DNA of 64,000 nt from Cryptomeria japonica (GCF_030272615.1 NC_081411.1:833828136-833892135), one strand, 5' to 3'. Counted from the first letter of the stretch, positions 22,308 through 33,870 are shown. Made by a program: numbers and translations. Notes: generated by a model not told the origin, from the letters alone.

Positions 22308-24546
22308 TATACTTATGTGGGGTTTTACTTTTAAATATCAAAAAATCCCATTCCCCAGCCAATGTGGGATATTGCATTTTAGCCTGGCGACATTTTTCTG
22401 AGCTTTTCCCTTGAGCTTGAATGGCGCCTTTGGTCTGAAAATCGAATGCCTTCTTCTATTTTCACATGGGGAGGATGCTGGAGTTCATACTTACCATATC
22501 CATTTGTAGAAGTATGTGCATCCTTAACCAAAACCACACAGAAGGAAGAGGATGCTGGAGGTTTCATGGCTCACGTGAGGGATTTAGGCTTATTGAATTC
22601 GCTTTAAAGCTTTTGCAACTGCTGAACATTGCCCATTTTGCCACGATTTCCAGCTATTTGCATTTGTTATGGAGGTTTCCACATCCTTCCAATGCAGGGA
22701 GAGAGCTACCAGGGGGGTTCTGAAGCTTTCAACGCCCTCTCCACAGGATACTAGCTTTACACCCAGTGATTGCATTTGCTAAGAGTTTAAAAAGTAATTC
22801 ACCATGTGTGGGAGGAGGGAGCATAGTTGGTTGCTGATTGCATTTGCTTGAGGGTTTCAACATTCCCTCTCCTCCACCATCCACGCAGGGGGGTATTTTA
22901 TTGCTATGGTTTAAAAATTTCTGCATTTCCAATTTCACTCACCACACAGGGAGCATTTCTCCACTTTAGGCAAAGCCACGCAGGAGAGGGGAGGACTGCT
23001 ACCAAATGCATTTGGTTGAGTTTTATGCTGCCTATCCTCCACCAACCACGTAAGGGCTTCCAAACTGGTGTTTGCTGAAACCATGCTCCATACATTACGC
23101 AGAGATTGTCATTTATACTTGGCAATGAAAATTTCAGCATTTTAAAACATGCGTGGGAAATTTGGGCTCTGTTTCATGTTCCACACTGCCTTTATTCACT
23201 TGAAATATTCCACTGCCTTTGATATCAATATCTTGACTCATGAATCTTTCAGGATTGAATGTCAGAGGATCTTCCTATAATGCTGGATCTGTATGTATTG
23301 CCCACAGGTTAAATTTTGTCCCCAATTGTAAAGGAAATAGTTGGCATGCTCGACATTTTGTCACAATAGCATCCCCCCTCCAAACACAAATTCTCCTCCT
23401 TCCTTATTTCACTTTATACTCTGGAATCGATCGACACTATTTTCAGATCATCAAACTGAGTTTTGCAACTTTCAGGCACCTGTGCCACATTTTCGCATTT
23501 AATCGTGAAGACGTAATTTTCAAACCAATCAAAACACCTTTCTGGACCTTGCCATCTGACAAGCGTGTATTCTAATATACAAGCATGAACTCTACCAAGC
23601 GGTTTTTCAAGATGAATCCCAAGTGAAGAGATATTAATGCTCAAACATGACCAACTGACTTTGTCGACATTGCGGACTTGATGAAGTCAATGCTCAGGCA
23701 ACTCATGATGCCTTTCTTAAAAATATCAAACGATCTTCGTAGACCCTCAAATATAAGATATAGGTACCTTGAAGTACATATCAAATCTTAGTACACTTAG
23801 TTCAACCAAAAAGCCAACTGGGTGCAAATGGCGCGCTCATGAAAATAGCCACATTAACTGATATAGCAATGAAAGTACAGATCACTGAAACAAATGGTTC
23901 AATAAACCCTTTTGAAAACTGATCAAACGAATTGGCAGGAGCTTGAAACTGGAAACATAGATTGTCATTTATACCAAAAATAGCCTGAAATAAACATTCT
24001 GGCATGAAACTCACTGAGGCAACTTCTACACTTATGTAAAATAGGGCTCCGACTAGGTCCTGAAACAGGGACTTGTCAAACCATACCAACTGCAAACGGA
24101 TTGAGCTTTGAAAACTGAGCAAATGGATTCATAAAGACTTGAAATTTTGCATGCTGACTCAAATTTATGCATAGAATTGTATACATTTTTAATTTTACCA
24201 TGATGATCAATAGGGAAAAATATATAAGCACTCAAAGAACACTACTAAAAAAAAATCTGCATTTGTGCGTAAAATGCACTTTCAGCTCACCCCTCGAAAT
24301 GGGTACCTGATAAATTGATCCAAAATAAAATCTAAAAGTTTCACATCACTGCATAGGCCAAATAAAAAGTATAGGACACACTTCCGAAGCCTTACCCTTT
24401 GAAAATCAACTGGCTCCATTTTACCCTCTCTCTAACTAGGCCACCTGAATGAGATTATGTGCCTTTCTGAAAATGCGAAAGCAAAATTTTGAAATGGGGC
24501 TCAAGACTTGACTCAAATTTAATGAGTCCCAACAGAACTACAAAAT

Positions 24547-25715
24547 TTGTTTAATGCAGGATTCATTTACCTTATTTCACACAGTCAATGGGTTTCTCCC
24601 CTGGTTATAGTTCCAAAGAAAGGAGGGAAATAGAGAGTTTGTGTGGACTATAGGGAGCTCAACACTGCTACCAAAAAGGATCACTTTCCACTTACATTCA
24701 TAGATCAAGTATTAGATTATCTAGCAGGAAAGCAATACTTTTCATTCTTGGATGGATTTAGTGATTATAATTAGATCAGAATAGCTTCGAAAGACCAAAA
24801 AAAGACCACCTTTACTTGCCCTTGGGGAACATATGCCTATTCAGTTCTCCCTTTTGGTTTATGTAATGCTCTTGCAATATTTCAAAGGGTTGTCCTCAGT
24901 ATATTCTCAGATATATCCCATGATTACAAAATCTTTCCAAAGTGTTATAGCGGTGTAAGGATCATAATTTATCCCTAAATAGTGAAAAATGCTTCATGAT
25001 GATGCAAGAAGGAATAGTGTTGGGGCATCATATTTCTCAATCAGGTATTCAAGTTGAAATTGAGGTAATACTTGATCTTCTTGCCCCTACAAAACAAAAG
25101 GATGTAAGAAGTTTTTTAGGCCATGCAGGGTACTATAGAAGATTTATCAAGGACTTCAATAAGATGGCAAGACCTCTGTATTCTCTCTTAACAAAAGATG
25201 CTGAATTTGAATGGACAACAACATGTGAAGAGGCATTTTCTAAACTTAAAGGAGCCTTAACCCAGGCCCCTGTGCTTAAAGGACCTGATTGGTCTCTTCC
25301 TTTTCACATTCATATAGATGCATCAGATTTTGCAATAGGAGCAGTTTTGGGGAAGAAGCAAGGAGTTTTGGAGAATGCAATTTACTATATCAGCAAAAAT
25401 TTGCAAGGACCAGAGCTAAAATATACTGTCATCGAATAGGAAATGTTAGCTGCTATCTATGACCTCAATAAGTTCATGCACTATATCACTAGTTATCAAA
25501 TCTTTGTGCATACTGATCATGCAGCCATCAGGTACCTCATGAATAAAAGTTCCATTACATGTAGGTTGGCAAGATGGTTGTTGTTAATACAGGAATTTGA
25601 CATCACTATCATAGACAAACCAGGTAAAGCAAATGTAGTGGCAGATTTTCTATCCATAATTCAAACACCAGACAGTCCTGAAGCCATAGATGAGTCTTTT
25701 TTCAAATAAGCATTT
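24547..25715 (+). pseudogene. Athila/Tat-like RT and RNase H, catalytic motif deleted
   Basis: RT resumes with GFIYLISHSQWVSPLVIVPK, RVCVDYRELNTATKKDHFPL, and TFTCPWGTYAYSVLPFGLCNA. At about 24936-24939 the frame jumps from the segment before the Y-M-D-D active site to the segment after it (CKDHNLSLNSEKC), with a net frameshift; roughly 55 bases including the catalytic Asp pair appear to be missing. The connection and RNase H then read well: HHISQSGIQV, VRSFLGHAGYYRRFIKDF, FHIHIDASDFAIGAVLG, and VHTDHAAIRYLM. TAG stops at 24772 and 25437 stand where the family has Gln. Without the catalytic Asp pair this RT cannot polymerise. Confidence 0.82.
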
Positions 25716-27012
25716 GTTTTCAATTAATGTGAACATTCCATGGTATGCTGACATAGCTAACTACTTAGCAGCTAACAAGATCCCTCCTCATTTCTCACCA
25801 AAGGAAAAAAGGTTGTTGGTAGAAAAGAGTTTCAACTTTTCATGGATAGCAAATTGCTTATTCTATACAGGACTAGATCAAGTTATGAGACAATGTATTA
25901 GAGAAGATGAAACTTATGATATCCTTCACGCTTGTCATGATAAGCCCTGTGGAGGTCACTTTTCTGCCAAGAGAACAACTCTCAAGATATTGACTACATG
26001 GTATTATTGGCCAACTTTGCACAAGGATGCGGTCAAATATACCAGGAAATGTGACAGATGTTAGCATATGGGAAGACCAACTCAGTTTGATGAAATGCCT
26101 TTACATCCATAAGTGGTTGTTACACCATTTGACAAATGGGGCTTAGACTTTGTTGGGCCAATCGATCCATCATCAAATGGTCGGTCATACATTCTTGTAT
26201 GTACCGACTATGTCACAAAGTGGGTTGAAGTCAAAGCATTCAAGCATGCCAGGGATAATAAGGTAGCATAATTTTTATATGAAAATATCTTTACTCGGTA
26301 TGGAATTCCTAGAGAGATTGTGATAGATCAAGGGGCACAATTGACTTCCACTTTGATCACCGCCCTGGTTAATGAATACAATATAAGGCATAGAAAATCC
26401 ACTCCCTACCATCCTCAGCCAAATGGACAAGCAAAGATCACTAATAGGGAACTTGAATCTATATTGACCAAAATAGTAGCTCTTAACTGTAAGGATTGGT
26501 CTAGCAGGTTATTTGAAGCATTATGGGCTTATCGAACCACTTGGAAAACCACAACAGGGTTTACACCCTTTGAAATGGTGTATGGGACAAAAGCTATGAT
26601 GCCTATGGAATTTGAGCATAAAACCCTGAGAACAACCATTGCCTTGGATATGACACTTTCTGTAGCACAAAAAGATAGGGTCCTGCAACTAAATGCCTTA
26701 GATGAAATAAGAAAGTCAGCCTTGCAGCACACAAAAACAATTCAAAATCAGCGCATGAAGTGGCATGATCGCTATATAAAAGACAAATCATTCAAGCCAG
26801 GTGATTGGGCCCTTCTCTATGATTCAAGGTATAAATACAACCTGGGAAAAATGCAAACACACTGGTTAGGACCTTATGAGGCAATTGAAACATTCTCTAA
26901 TGGTGTTGTACAGTTATCCAAAATTGATCCAGTCAAATTCAAATTGTTAGTCAATGGTCATCATCTGCACCTGTATCACAAACCTCTTAACAAGGACGAA
27001 TTCCTACAATAG
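25716..27012 (+). pseudogene. Athila/Tat-like integrase, degenerate
   Basis: The zinc-binding HHCC domain is visible: HACHDKPCGGHFSAKRT and CDRC at 26050-26061. Catalytic core: D in GLDFVGPI (about 26140), D in VIDQGAQ (26317-26337), E in ITNRELES (about 26437-26460). The C-terminal part FKPGDWALLYDSRYK and WLGPYEAIETF (to 27012) is the GPY-type domain. Stops at 26062, about 26111 and 26269 are TAG/TAA at likely Gln positions. The piece 26320-27012 is open for 230 codons. No chromodomain, as expected for Athila/Tat. It would join the cDNA to the host DNA. Confidence 0.87.
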
Positions 27013-27645
27013 TTCTCCATGCTAGAAAATCCCAAGATTCCTTTAGCAACAGGTGGTCACTTTGTCGTTACCTCTTCCTCCTAAATCTTTGCTACATGCT
27101 CATAATAAATACTTCCATATCCGGTGGAAGTACATTTCTGTGCAATAAATATTACATTCTGCATTCACTCATTTCTTTCCACTCTCTTCATTCATTTCCA
27201 CCTCGCTTTCCGTGCATGGCAGCTTAATGTCCTATATAATAAATTTCTTTAGCTGCAGTCATTATCGCGTGATGTCAAGTACGCTCGTGTGTATTTATTT
27301 TTTTAGATGTATATATTTAAACCATATTAACTATCATTATGATATTTTGCATAGTGTCATTTTCAGTTCTCCTCCGCATGTGTAGACACCTGTTAAACCT
27401 TACATTGGGGGGGGGGGAGTACGATGAGAATTACTCTAGCAATAATTCTTATGTCATCACAGATTGAGTTTTAATTTTTCAAATTTTTGGTTTGAGGTGA
27501 TATTTTGTACTCTTTCCTTTTGTCTGCCTAGAGTTATTTTAGAATTGCAGCTAGGTTCCAACCAAATAAGAGCATATTGAGTATATTTCAGTTGTAAAAT
27601 TGGGAAAATCTATGCCATTGGTGAGTAGAAAGTATTATTGCTGCA
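27013..27645 (+). other. Non-coding spacer after integrase with an 11-base G run
   Basis: No ORF. G x11 then AGTACGATGA lies at 27407-27417. A G-rich block between integrase and the extra ORF is common in Athila-type elements and may be an internal purine tract. Confidence 0.55.
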
Positions 27646-29994
27646 ATGTGTGGTCCACCTGTTCATCACGAACCAACAATTCATGAAATCCTTCTTCAAG
27701 ACCAAGATTGTGAGCCAATATTCTACAATAGTGGGTGGCTAGATTATTTTCTGAAGCTGACTGAGTTTAATGAGGAAATTGCAAGGGAATTTACCTGCAC
27801 ACTTTCAGATGGATAAGCCTAGGTAAAAGGTTTGAGAGTTGTGGTGACAGAGGAACAGATTGTAGAAGTAACTAGGTTGCCAATAGACGGAGAAAAGTAT
27901 CCCGAATCTAAGGATGCACGTAGTGCAAGAGCAGAGTTTACACTACAAGGAGACCCACCCTTGGTAATAGACAGATAAGGAGCTAGATGAGAATCTCTTC
28001 CGCCTGAATGGAAAGCAGTAGCATTGTATGTTTTGAAGTATTTAACTTGTGAAGGAAGGTTCTCATGTCTACATTCCCATCATTTCAAGCTTCTGAGTCA
28101 TCTACACCATGGGAGAAGGATGAATGTCCCAAACATATTGTACAACCTTCTTTCCATAAGTGCAACAAAAACCCAAAAAGGCAGGCATCACTCCGTTTCT
28201 CATCATTGTCTAATTAAGTTGTTGGCTGAAATATCTTTAAGAGATGTCTCTCCAATGTCCTGGAATGAATTTGTTGAAATTAGAAGGTTTAAGGTAGATA
28301 ATGTGGGTCCAGTGGAACTGCTTCCATCTCAAGAGCGGGAAAATTTTGAAAATATTGAAAAATTTGGTTCCCCTATTGAACCCTCACCCTCTAGGATATC
28401 GCTAGAGCGAAATGTTCCTGCAGCAGAGGAAACCTTACAAGAAAAAGCTACATCAGGGGTTCCTTTTCAAAGCCTAATGAAAACTAGGGCTGCCACACAA
28501 AAGGAAAAAGGCAAAGGGAAACAGGTTGACATGGAAAAGAAGGAGGAGAAAAGTAAAAGTGGGGATTTATCCTCTCCCATTGCCAAGAAAAGGAAAGTCA
28601 CAAAAACAGTCTCTCCTGGAACCACTAAAGTAGCCGAGGAATTAGTTACAGGAAGCAGTCCTGCAGGCACTAAAGGAAAATCTCGGAGAAGCAATGGTAG
28701 GCTCTGGAAAAAGCATAAAGATCAGGAACAATAAGTGGAACCAAATGTCACCATTATGTTTGATTCTCCAGAACAAGAGTCACATAGTTCACCCCACAAT
28801 GATGTTCCTTCTTCTCCACCTAAGGAACTCCGAAGGGAAGAAGAAAAAGATAAAGAAGAAGAACTGCAGAACATTGATGAGAAACTACAGGGATAAGTAG
28901 GTTTTGATAGGCTTGATAATTTAGCATCCATTGCAGAATAAGTTATTGAAGCATGAAGCATAGTTGAAAAGATGAAGCCTAGGGCACTTACTCATAGACC
29001 ACCTACTTCCCTTACCATTCATGCAGTGGTACTTGCCCTTTACCAAGAATGGGAATTGGAGAAAGAAAAAATGCGGAGAATAATGAACTAGGAGAAGAAG
29101 ATTATTGAACAAAAAGGTGAGGAGATTGCTCAACTTAAAACTAAGGTGGAAATGATGGCCACTATGGTACCACAACTAATGCAATGCCGAGAAATTCCTT
29201 GTGTTTACTTTCTATATTTAAAGGAACAACATATTTGTTTCCAAATGATGAGAATTGTCAGGGATCTAAGTCCCTCATTGCAGACACCTGAGGAATTCTA
29301 TCATGTTTATCAGACATCTCCTACAACCATTAAGAATATGCTCTATGAATTTTATTTACATAATTACATTGTTCCTAATGATGTTGATTGGAACCCTCTC
29401 CTCTACATTGGAGATATCCAGTTGAGAGCTCTCATGTCATGGGTGCAAAATGAAATTGCAAGAGGAGAGCAGTTCCAGATACATAGAAAGGAAGAACTTA
29501 ACCTTCCACTGCCATTAAGGATTGAATCAAGAGAGCCAAGAAGACTTTTTTTTTACTGGCAAAAGATTGTATATTAGCCAAATTTCGCAAAAGACATTAT
29601 GCCCTTAAGAGAAGAGGTGTATAAAGAATATGAGCAAATGGCTACAAGGGAAGGACAGGTAGCAATAGGACATTTGGTCCAGTGTTGGACTAGCCTGCCA
29701 GATGAGTTGAATAAATCTAAGCCACGCTCCTTTCAAAACTACCATGCAGCACTGAAGAGAGCACCCAAATATATGCACTTGGGAAGAACGACATGAAGAC
29801 ATTGGTTGCCTCTCAGTTTTCAACCTCCAATCCTCCTATGGCCACTAATGGGATGCAGGGATAATGATCCACCATATAGTGAAGCAACAAAATGTACCAG
29901 GTGGACACCATTGGAGAAGATGAAAGGATTCTACTGGAGTTTGCAGGAGGTTCTGGGTAGGTTACCCCTGGCAATTTCAGAATCAATGCCATAA
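27646..29994 (+). pseudogene. Extra sense ORF downstream of integrase (Athila-type accessory protein), degenerate
   Basis: ATG 27646 starts a frame with SGWLDYFLKLTEFNEEIARE and a following domain of the sort found in plant retrotransposon extra ORFs (putative plant transposon protein type). In-frame stops fall at about 27814-27822 and 27976-27990; the frame is then open from 28024 to 28734. The middle is basic/acidic low complexity (KEKGKGKQVDMEKKEEK, then a Glu/Lys run near 28840-28870). The rest is in other frames: 29146-29577 with LRALMSWVQNEIARGE, 29599-29796, and 29806-29994. Total length is about 780 codons. Its role is not known; older literature calls this position env-like, but I see no signal peptide or membrane segment. 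Confidence 0.7.
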
Positions 29995-30033
29995 TTCAAA
30001 ATTTTCCTGTTGTTGGAGGATCAACAAGAAGTT

Positions 30034-30047
30034 AGGTTAGGGGGAGC
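30034..30047 (+). other. Polypurine tract before 3' LTR
   Basis: GGTTAGGGGGAGC precedes the 3' LTR start TGATGAG. It would prime plus-strand DNA synthesis. Confidence 0.75.
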
Positions 30048-31273
30048 TGATGAGACTAAATAATGGCTCTATTTTGATAGATTTTTGTTATAGTATTCCT
30101 GCCTTGGTCTTGTGATTAGATTTTATTTGGATCAGGATACTCTCCTAGTTGATACCTTTTAAGTGTTTCTGGAACTGATTTGTTTGATACTTAAGGTTGT
30201 CATATAATGGTTTTTAAATGGTTTATCTATGCAAATATCTAAATCAATCTTAAGTATGGTTTAATTTATATCATGTTATCATTAGTATATACACATGTTT
30301 TTTGTGCACGTTAACATCATGATGTAGGGTCGACAAAGGAGAAGGAAAGACCAAGTGGCAGTTTAAAGGAACACCAAGCATGTCGCCACAATGCAAACCC
30401 AGTAAAAGAAAAGCAACATTGAAGGAGATCGAAGCCACTTGACCGGTTCTTCAACATAATGATTTATGATACATTTATAACTATTCTTAGTGGAGCTTAG
30501 ATCTAGGAAGCAAGCCATGCTATATTTTCTCTGTTGGAGGACAGATGTTGTTCTGTTTTCCTGCGCTGACTTGTTCTTTAGTATAATAAAACCTGTTTGC
30601 CTATTCCATAGGAATGTGGTTGATCAATTAGGAATCTTTTATAAGTTTCCATATAAATAAAGGGTCTTTATCTCCTCTCAGGAATAGAAGAGAATGACCA
30701 TAGTATTTGTAATACTCAGTTTTTTAGACTTATGTATTTTTCACAGTCAATTTGGAATAAATAGATCAATGCCATTTTGAGCTTAACAATTGTAATATGA
30801 AAGTTCTGGATATACTCACTCAAAGGGCCCCACTTGGTGAGTAATCCTTTGTTTTTTCCAATTAGTTTCTATCTTGCAAAAGTTGTTGTTTCGGCAATTG
30901 TTTGTTCCTGCAGCCATTGGAAACAGTTCCTGTGTCTGTTCCTGCAGCCACAATGGTAGATTAGTTTCTATCTACTTGCCAGAATATTATCATTTGTTAG
31001 TATTTTCTTAAGTTATTTTCAGTTGTGAATTTTGATTAAGTATTAGTTCATTATGTTTTTGCATGATTACTTCAGAGAATTTCCTTTCCTGCAATAGAAT
31101 GGAATGGTTGCGATGTGAACTTGGTGCACATACAGTGCTGGCCCGTTTCAAGTTTACATCCCTGGTCAATAAGTAAATGAGTGTTTTCTACAGGAAAGCT
31201 AGCTGTTCAAGGATGTCCAATCCCTGAATTGTGTTTTATTACCTAGTTTCCATTCCAATTGTGAGGACCAACA
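30048..31273 (+). repeat. 3' LTR of the Athila/Tat-like element
   Basis: Matches 613-1827 end to end and finishes GAGGACCAACA. One base (T) separates it from the 12-bp flank repeat. Confidence 0.88.
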
Positions 31274-31274
31274 T

Positions 31275-31730
31275 TCATGAGCTAATAATCCATGTTGTGC
31301 AGAACATCTTGGGCAGGGAGTTTCTATTCATAAACTATCGCTATAGAATTAACGCGAACATCACAGTATGCTTCTTCGACACTGTCCTTATGATTAGGGA
31401 GACAAAAGAGAGAACAAAATTGTTTTGTCAGAAGGTTTTCATTGAAGATTTCCTAGGAGAATTGTATTTGGTGCTAGCAAATGTGGATGAGTACCTAAAA
31501 ATCTCCAACTCTCAAGATTATTTCGTGCATCAGTGTGATGGAAAAGGAGTGTCTAAAAACTGAATACTCACAATTTGGAATGAATACACCTTTGAGCTTA
31601 GGAAACCCATAATCAGACACCATTTGAATTTTTTGCTAAAATTGTTTGGGGTGGTGGAGAATGGCGGGGAAGATTGGATTGAAGAAATCAAATAGGACGA
31701 AGGTCTTGGTCATGTAGTTGTGGATGGGAG
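31275..31730 (+). pseudogene. Split ORF of unknown function, part 2 of 3
   Basis: Frame continues from part 1 at codons H-E-L (31276-31284). It reads NILGREFLFINYRYRINANI, VCFFDTVLMIRETKERTKLF and FLGELYLVLANVDEYLKISN, then a TGA at 31561, and stays in frame through TIWNEYTFELRKPIIRHHL to a TAG near 31693 and on to the solo LTR at 31731. About 150 codons. I do not recognise the family. The persistent frame across two stops and two insertions suggests it once coded for protein. Confidence 0.5.
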
Positions 31731-32709
31731 TGAAGAGGAGAAAATGGAATAAAGGGTTAAATGATAAAAAACACAATGAAATAAGCAAGAAAACACTAAA
31801 ACATCAAAAGATCATTTATACCTTACTATTTTACCTTCTCCTTCGGATTGAGCTTGATGAAGTGGATGATGAGGATGTGCACTTGATGCTTCACTTGATG
31901 TGCTCCTTGCTTGATTTGGATGTGGATTGATCTCCTTTTCTCAACAAGATTAATGGATTATTGGATTGGATTTGGATGATGGATAGAAGGATTTGATAAT
32001 GGAGGATTATGAGGACGTGATAGAGGGATGATTAGAAGAGGATGAGGAGAAAAGAGTAGCATAAGAATTCCATAGAAGATGTTGATGATTTTTGAGGAGA
32101 AGAGGCTCCAATTTATAGAGTGGAGGAGGCCAATGGAGGGCCAAGATTGATTTCCTTATGGAGGGTTGAGAGTGATTTGAGATAGAAGGCTTGGATCAAG
32201 GGTGCCTTGCGAAAATAAACAGGAATATAAAATTCCTTGAGAAGAGGGGGGAAAGGAAATTTGAATTCAAAATGAGGAATTAAAAATTCCCAAATAAGCA
32301 TGCATTGGGGGATTCAAAGAAATTTGAATTTCTTTGAGATGCTCAATGTTGATGTGACATGAATGAGAATTAAAAATTGGAGAATAATGATAAGTATGAT
32401 TATGAGAGATTCTAGAAGGATTAATTAGGTTGAGTGGGATTAGGAAAAGTCATTTGTAGGAATCACATGATAGGTTAATTAATTAAAAATTAATTAACTG
32501 AGTGGGTTTAGAGGAAATAATTATTGGAGGGGACTTTAGAAGAATAGGGGAATAATTAATTTATTTGATAAATTAATTATTGGACAATAGTGATAATATT
32601 AATTAAATTAGATTTAATTAACACTGAGAAGAATAAGGATAACACAGTTAAGTCAGTTAATTATGTTGACAAGGTTAAATTAATTAAATATTAATTTTAG
32701 GTGTCTACA
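31731..32709 (-). repeat. Solo LTR (979 bp), gypsy-type
   Basis: On the minus strand it starts TGTAGACACCTAAAATT at 32709 and ends ...CTCTTCA at 31731. A perfect 5-bp duplication GGGAG (31726-31730, 32710-32714) flanks it and no internal region is present. A TATA-like CTATAAAT lies at about 32111-32118 (minus). Near its start it has ATTAATTAAAT-type inverted units (32480-32700). Confidence 0.88.
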
Positions 32710-32754
32710 GGGAGTGTGAAAGAAAATTTTCAAATTGTTCTAGAGGTTGAATGA
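32710..32754 (+). pseudogene. Split ORF of unknown function, part 3 of 3 (3' end)
   Basis: When the solo LTR and one GGGAG copy are discounted, the frame of part 2 continues for 14 codons (GSVKENFQIVLEVE) to TGA at 32752-32754. The three parts make about 197 codons. Confidence 0.45.
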
Positions 32755-32900
32755 GACAGAGCCCTTTCTTCCCACAATGTTGTTGTGATGGATTGTCAGA
32801 CATGAATCCTTCTGAGGCTTTGGTCGTGGCTTCTAGTAGGGTCTTTTAGTTTTTTATCTGATCAATGTATGGCTCTCTCTCTCTCTCTCTTTTTTTTGGT

Positions 32901-32928
32901 GGGGGGGTTCGGGGGAGGGGGGTTTGGG
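32901..32928 (+). other. G-quadruplex-type motif
   Basis: Four G runs (7, 5, 6 and 3) with loops of 3, 1 and 3 bases. It follows a (CT)n run at 32874-32890 and a T run. Confidence 0.75.
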
Positions 32929-33399
32929 CTTGTAGGGCATGATGGCTTTCTTTGTTTTTCTGATGTAAAACTTATTTTAAATAGTAATACAAAGATTCAC
33001 AACTCTGTTGCATCTTACTTAGAAAAAAATAATAATGTATTTAAAATTTATATAATTTCTTTATGTATTACTTATATTTAAAAAATAAATTATATGGGCA
33101 AATTTAATCATGAATTTTTTGCCTTATTGAATTTAATCTGAATTTTATTGTTGTCGACATGAATTTGAATTTGAATCTTATGATAGCCTATGATAATCTT
33201 ATTATAGTTCAAAATCTGTATTCCAAATATATGAACATTTCTCCAATGGAATTTATAAAAAGAGTTATAGTTGATAGAGAAAGAGCATCCCACACTCATA
33301 ATTAAGTAACAAAGGCATCTATGACAACAAAAAGATGCTTTACAAAACTTTTAAAAAATTCTTCTAAATAACTATATTTGTTTTTAAATTGAACACTTT

Positions 33400-33870
33400 G
33401 AGTAAGTAACTTTATCATCCTCCAATAAACTAATTTTGGTTATTTGTTTCTTCAATCATTGTAGCTTAATTATAGTAAACTACATGTAAACTGGCATGAA
33501 ATTATAAAATTTAATGTTAGCTTAGAAAAAATGTATATGAGTTCATGTTTCAAGCCAAGATGTATTGAAGCTAAGTTTTTGCAAAATATGATTGAATCAA
33601 GAGTATAGAAGGTGAAAACAAGAAATTTTCTCAATACTTCAAATGAAATATGCTTTCTTTTAATCTGACACTTGGAGTAAGCTACAATATTCACCCTTTG
33701 TGAAACTATTATTGGAAATTCCTTAGCAAAGTCATTGTAGCCTAATTACATGTAAATTGCCATCAAACTATAATAACTTGGAAACGTGAAAGTAGATATT
33801 TAAAAATGTGCTTCAACCCAAGATGTATTGAAGGCAAATTTTTACAAAAGATACTCGATTGAGCATACAA
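33400..33870. repeat. Imperfect tandem duplication, about 250-270 bp unit
   Basis: ATTGTAGC(T/C)TAATTA...CATGTAAA(C/T)TG at 33459-33495 recurs at 33735-33761. CAA(G/C)CCAAGATGTATTGAAG at 33551 recurs at about 33814. The order and spacing are kept. Confidence 0.65.

Larger units (their letters stand above)
20457..24546 (+). mobile_element. Unclassified insertion of about 4.1 kb inside RT
   Basis: The gypsy RT stops at EEL (20456) and resumes at LFNAGFIY (from about 24547), so about 4.1 kb is inserted. Neither strand shows a protein motif I know; the longest ORF is 111 codons. Possible short flank duplication: CTTGT at 20452-20456 against TTTGT at 24546-24550. A start at TGTTCACC (20457) is LTR-like, but no CA-ended partner or second LTR is visible. 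The inside has old tandem duplications, CCACCTCA-rich sequence (21720-21860) and a strong hairpin (22281-22307). A solo LTR of a long-LTR family is one possibility; a degraded DNA element is another. Strand is arbitrary. Confidence 0.5.
613..31273 (+). mobile_element. Athila/Tat-like Ty3/gypsy retrotransposon, full length but degenerate, with three nested insertions
   Basis: Two similar LTRs (613-1827, 30048-31273) bracket a tRNA-Asp-type primer site, gag, an aspartic protease of the D-L-G-A type, RT, RNase H, integrase and an extra sense ORF before a polypurine tract. The order protease-RT-RNase H-integrase marks Ty3/gypsy; the D-L-G-A protease and the ORF after integrase fit the Athila/Tat group. 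Own sequence is about 11 kb; the rest is a copia element (4556-12087), a non-autonomous element (12217-20217) and an unclassified insertion (about 20457-24546). A 12-bp direct repeat, TCATGAGCTAAT, flanks it at 601-612 and 31275-31286. Every coding domain has stops, and the RT active site is deleted, so the copy is dead. Confidence 0.88.

Noticed and set aside
20457-24546. Insertion as a LINE or TIR transposon
   Set aside because: No RT/endonuclease, no poly-A end, and the two ends are not inverted repeats.
27407-27417. 11-base G run as an assembly error
   Set aside because: A G-rich block at this place fits Athila-type elements, though the exact length could be inaccurate.
27646-29994. True envelope gene
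   Set aside because: No signal peptide, membrane segment or cleavage site is visible; only the position is env-like.
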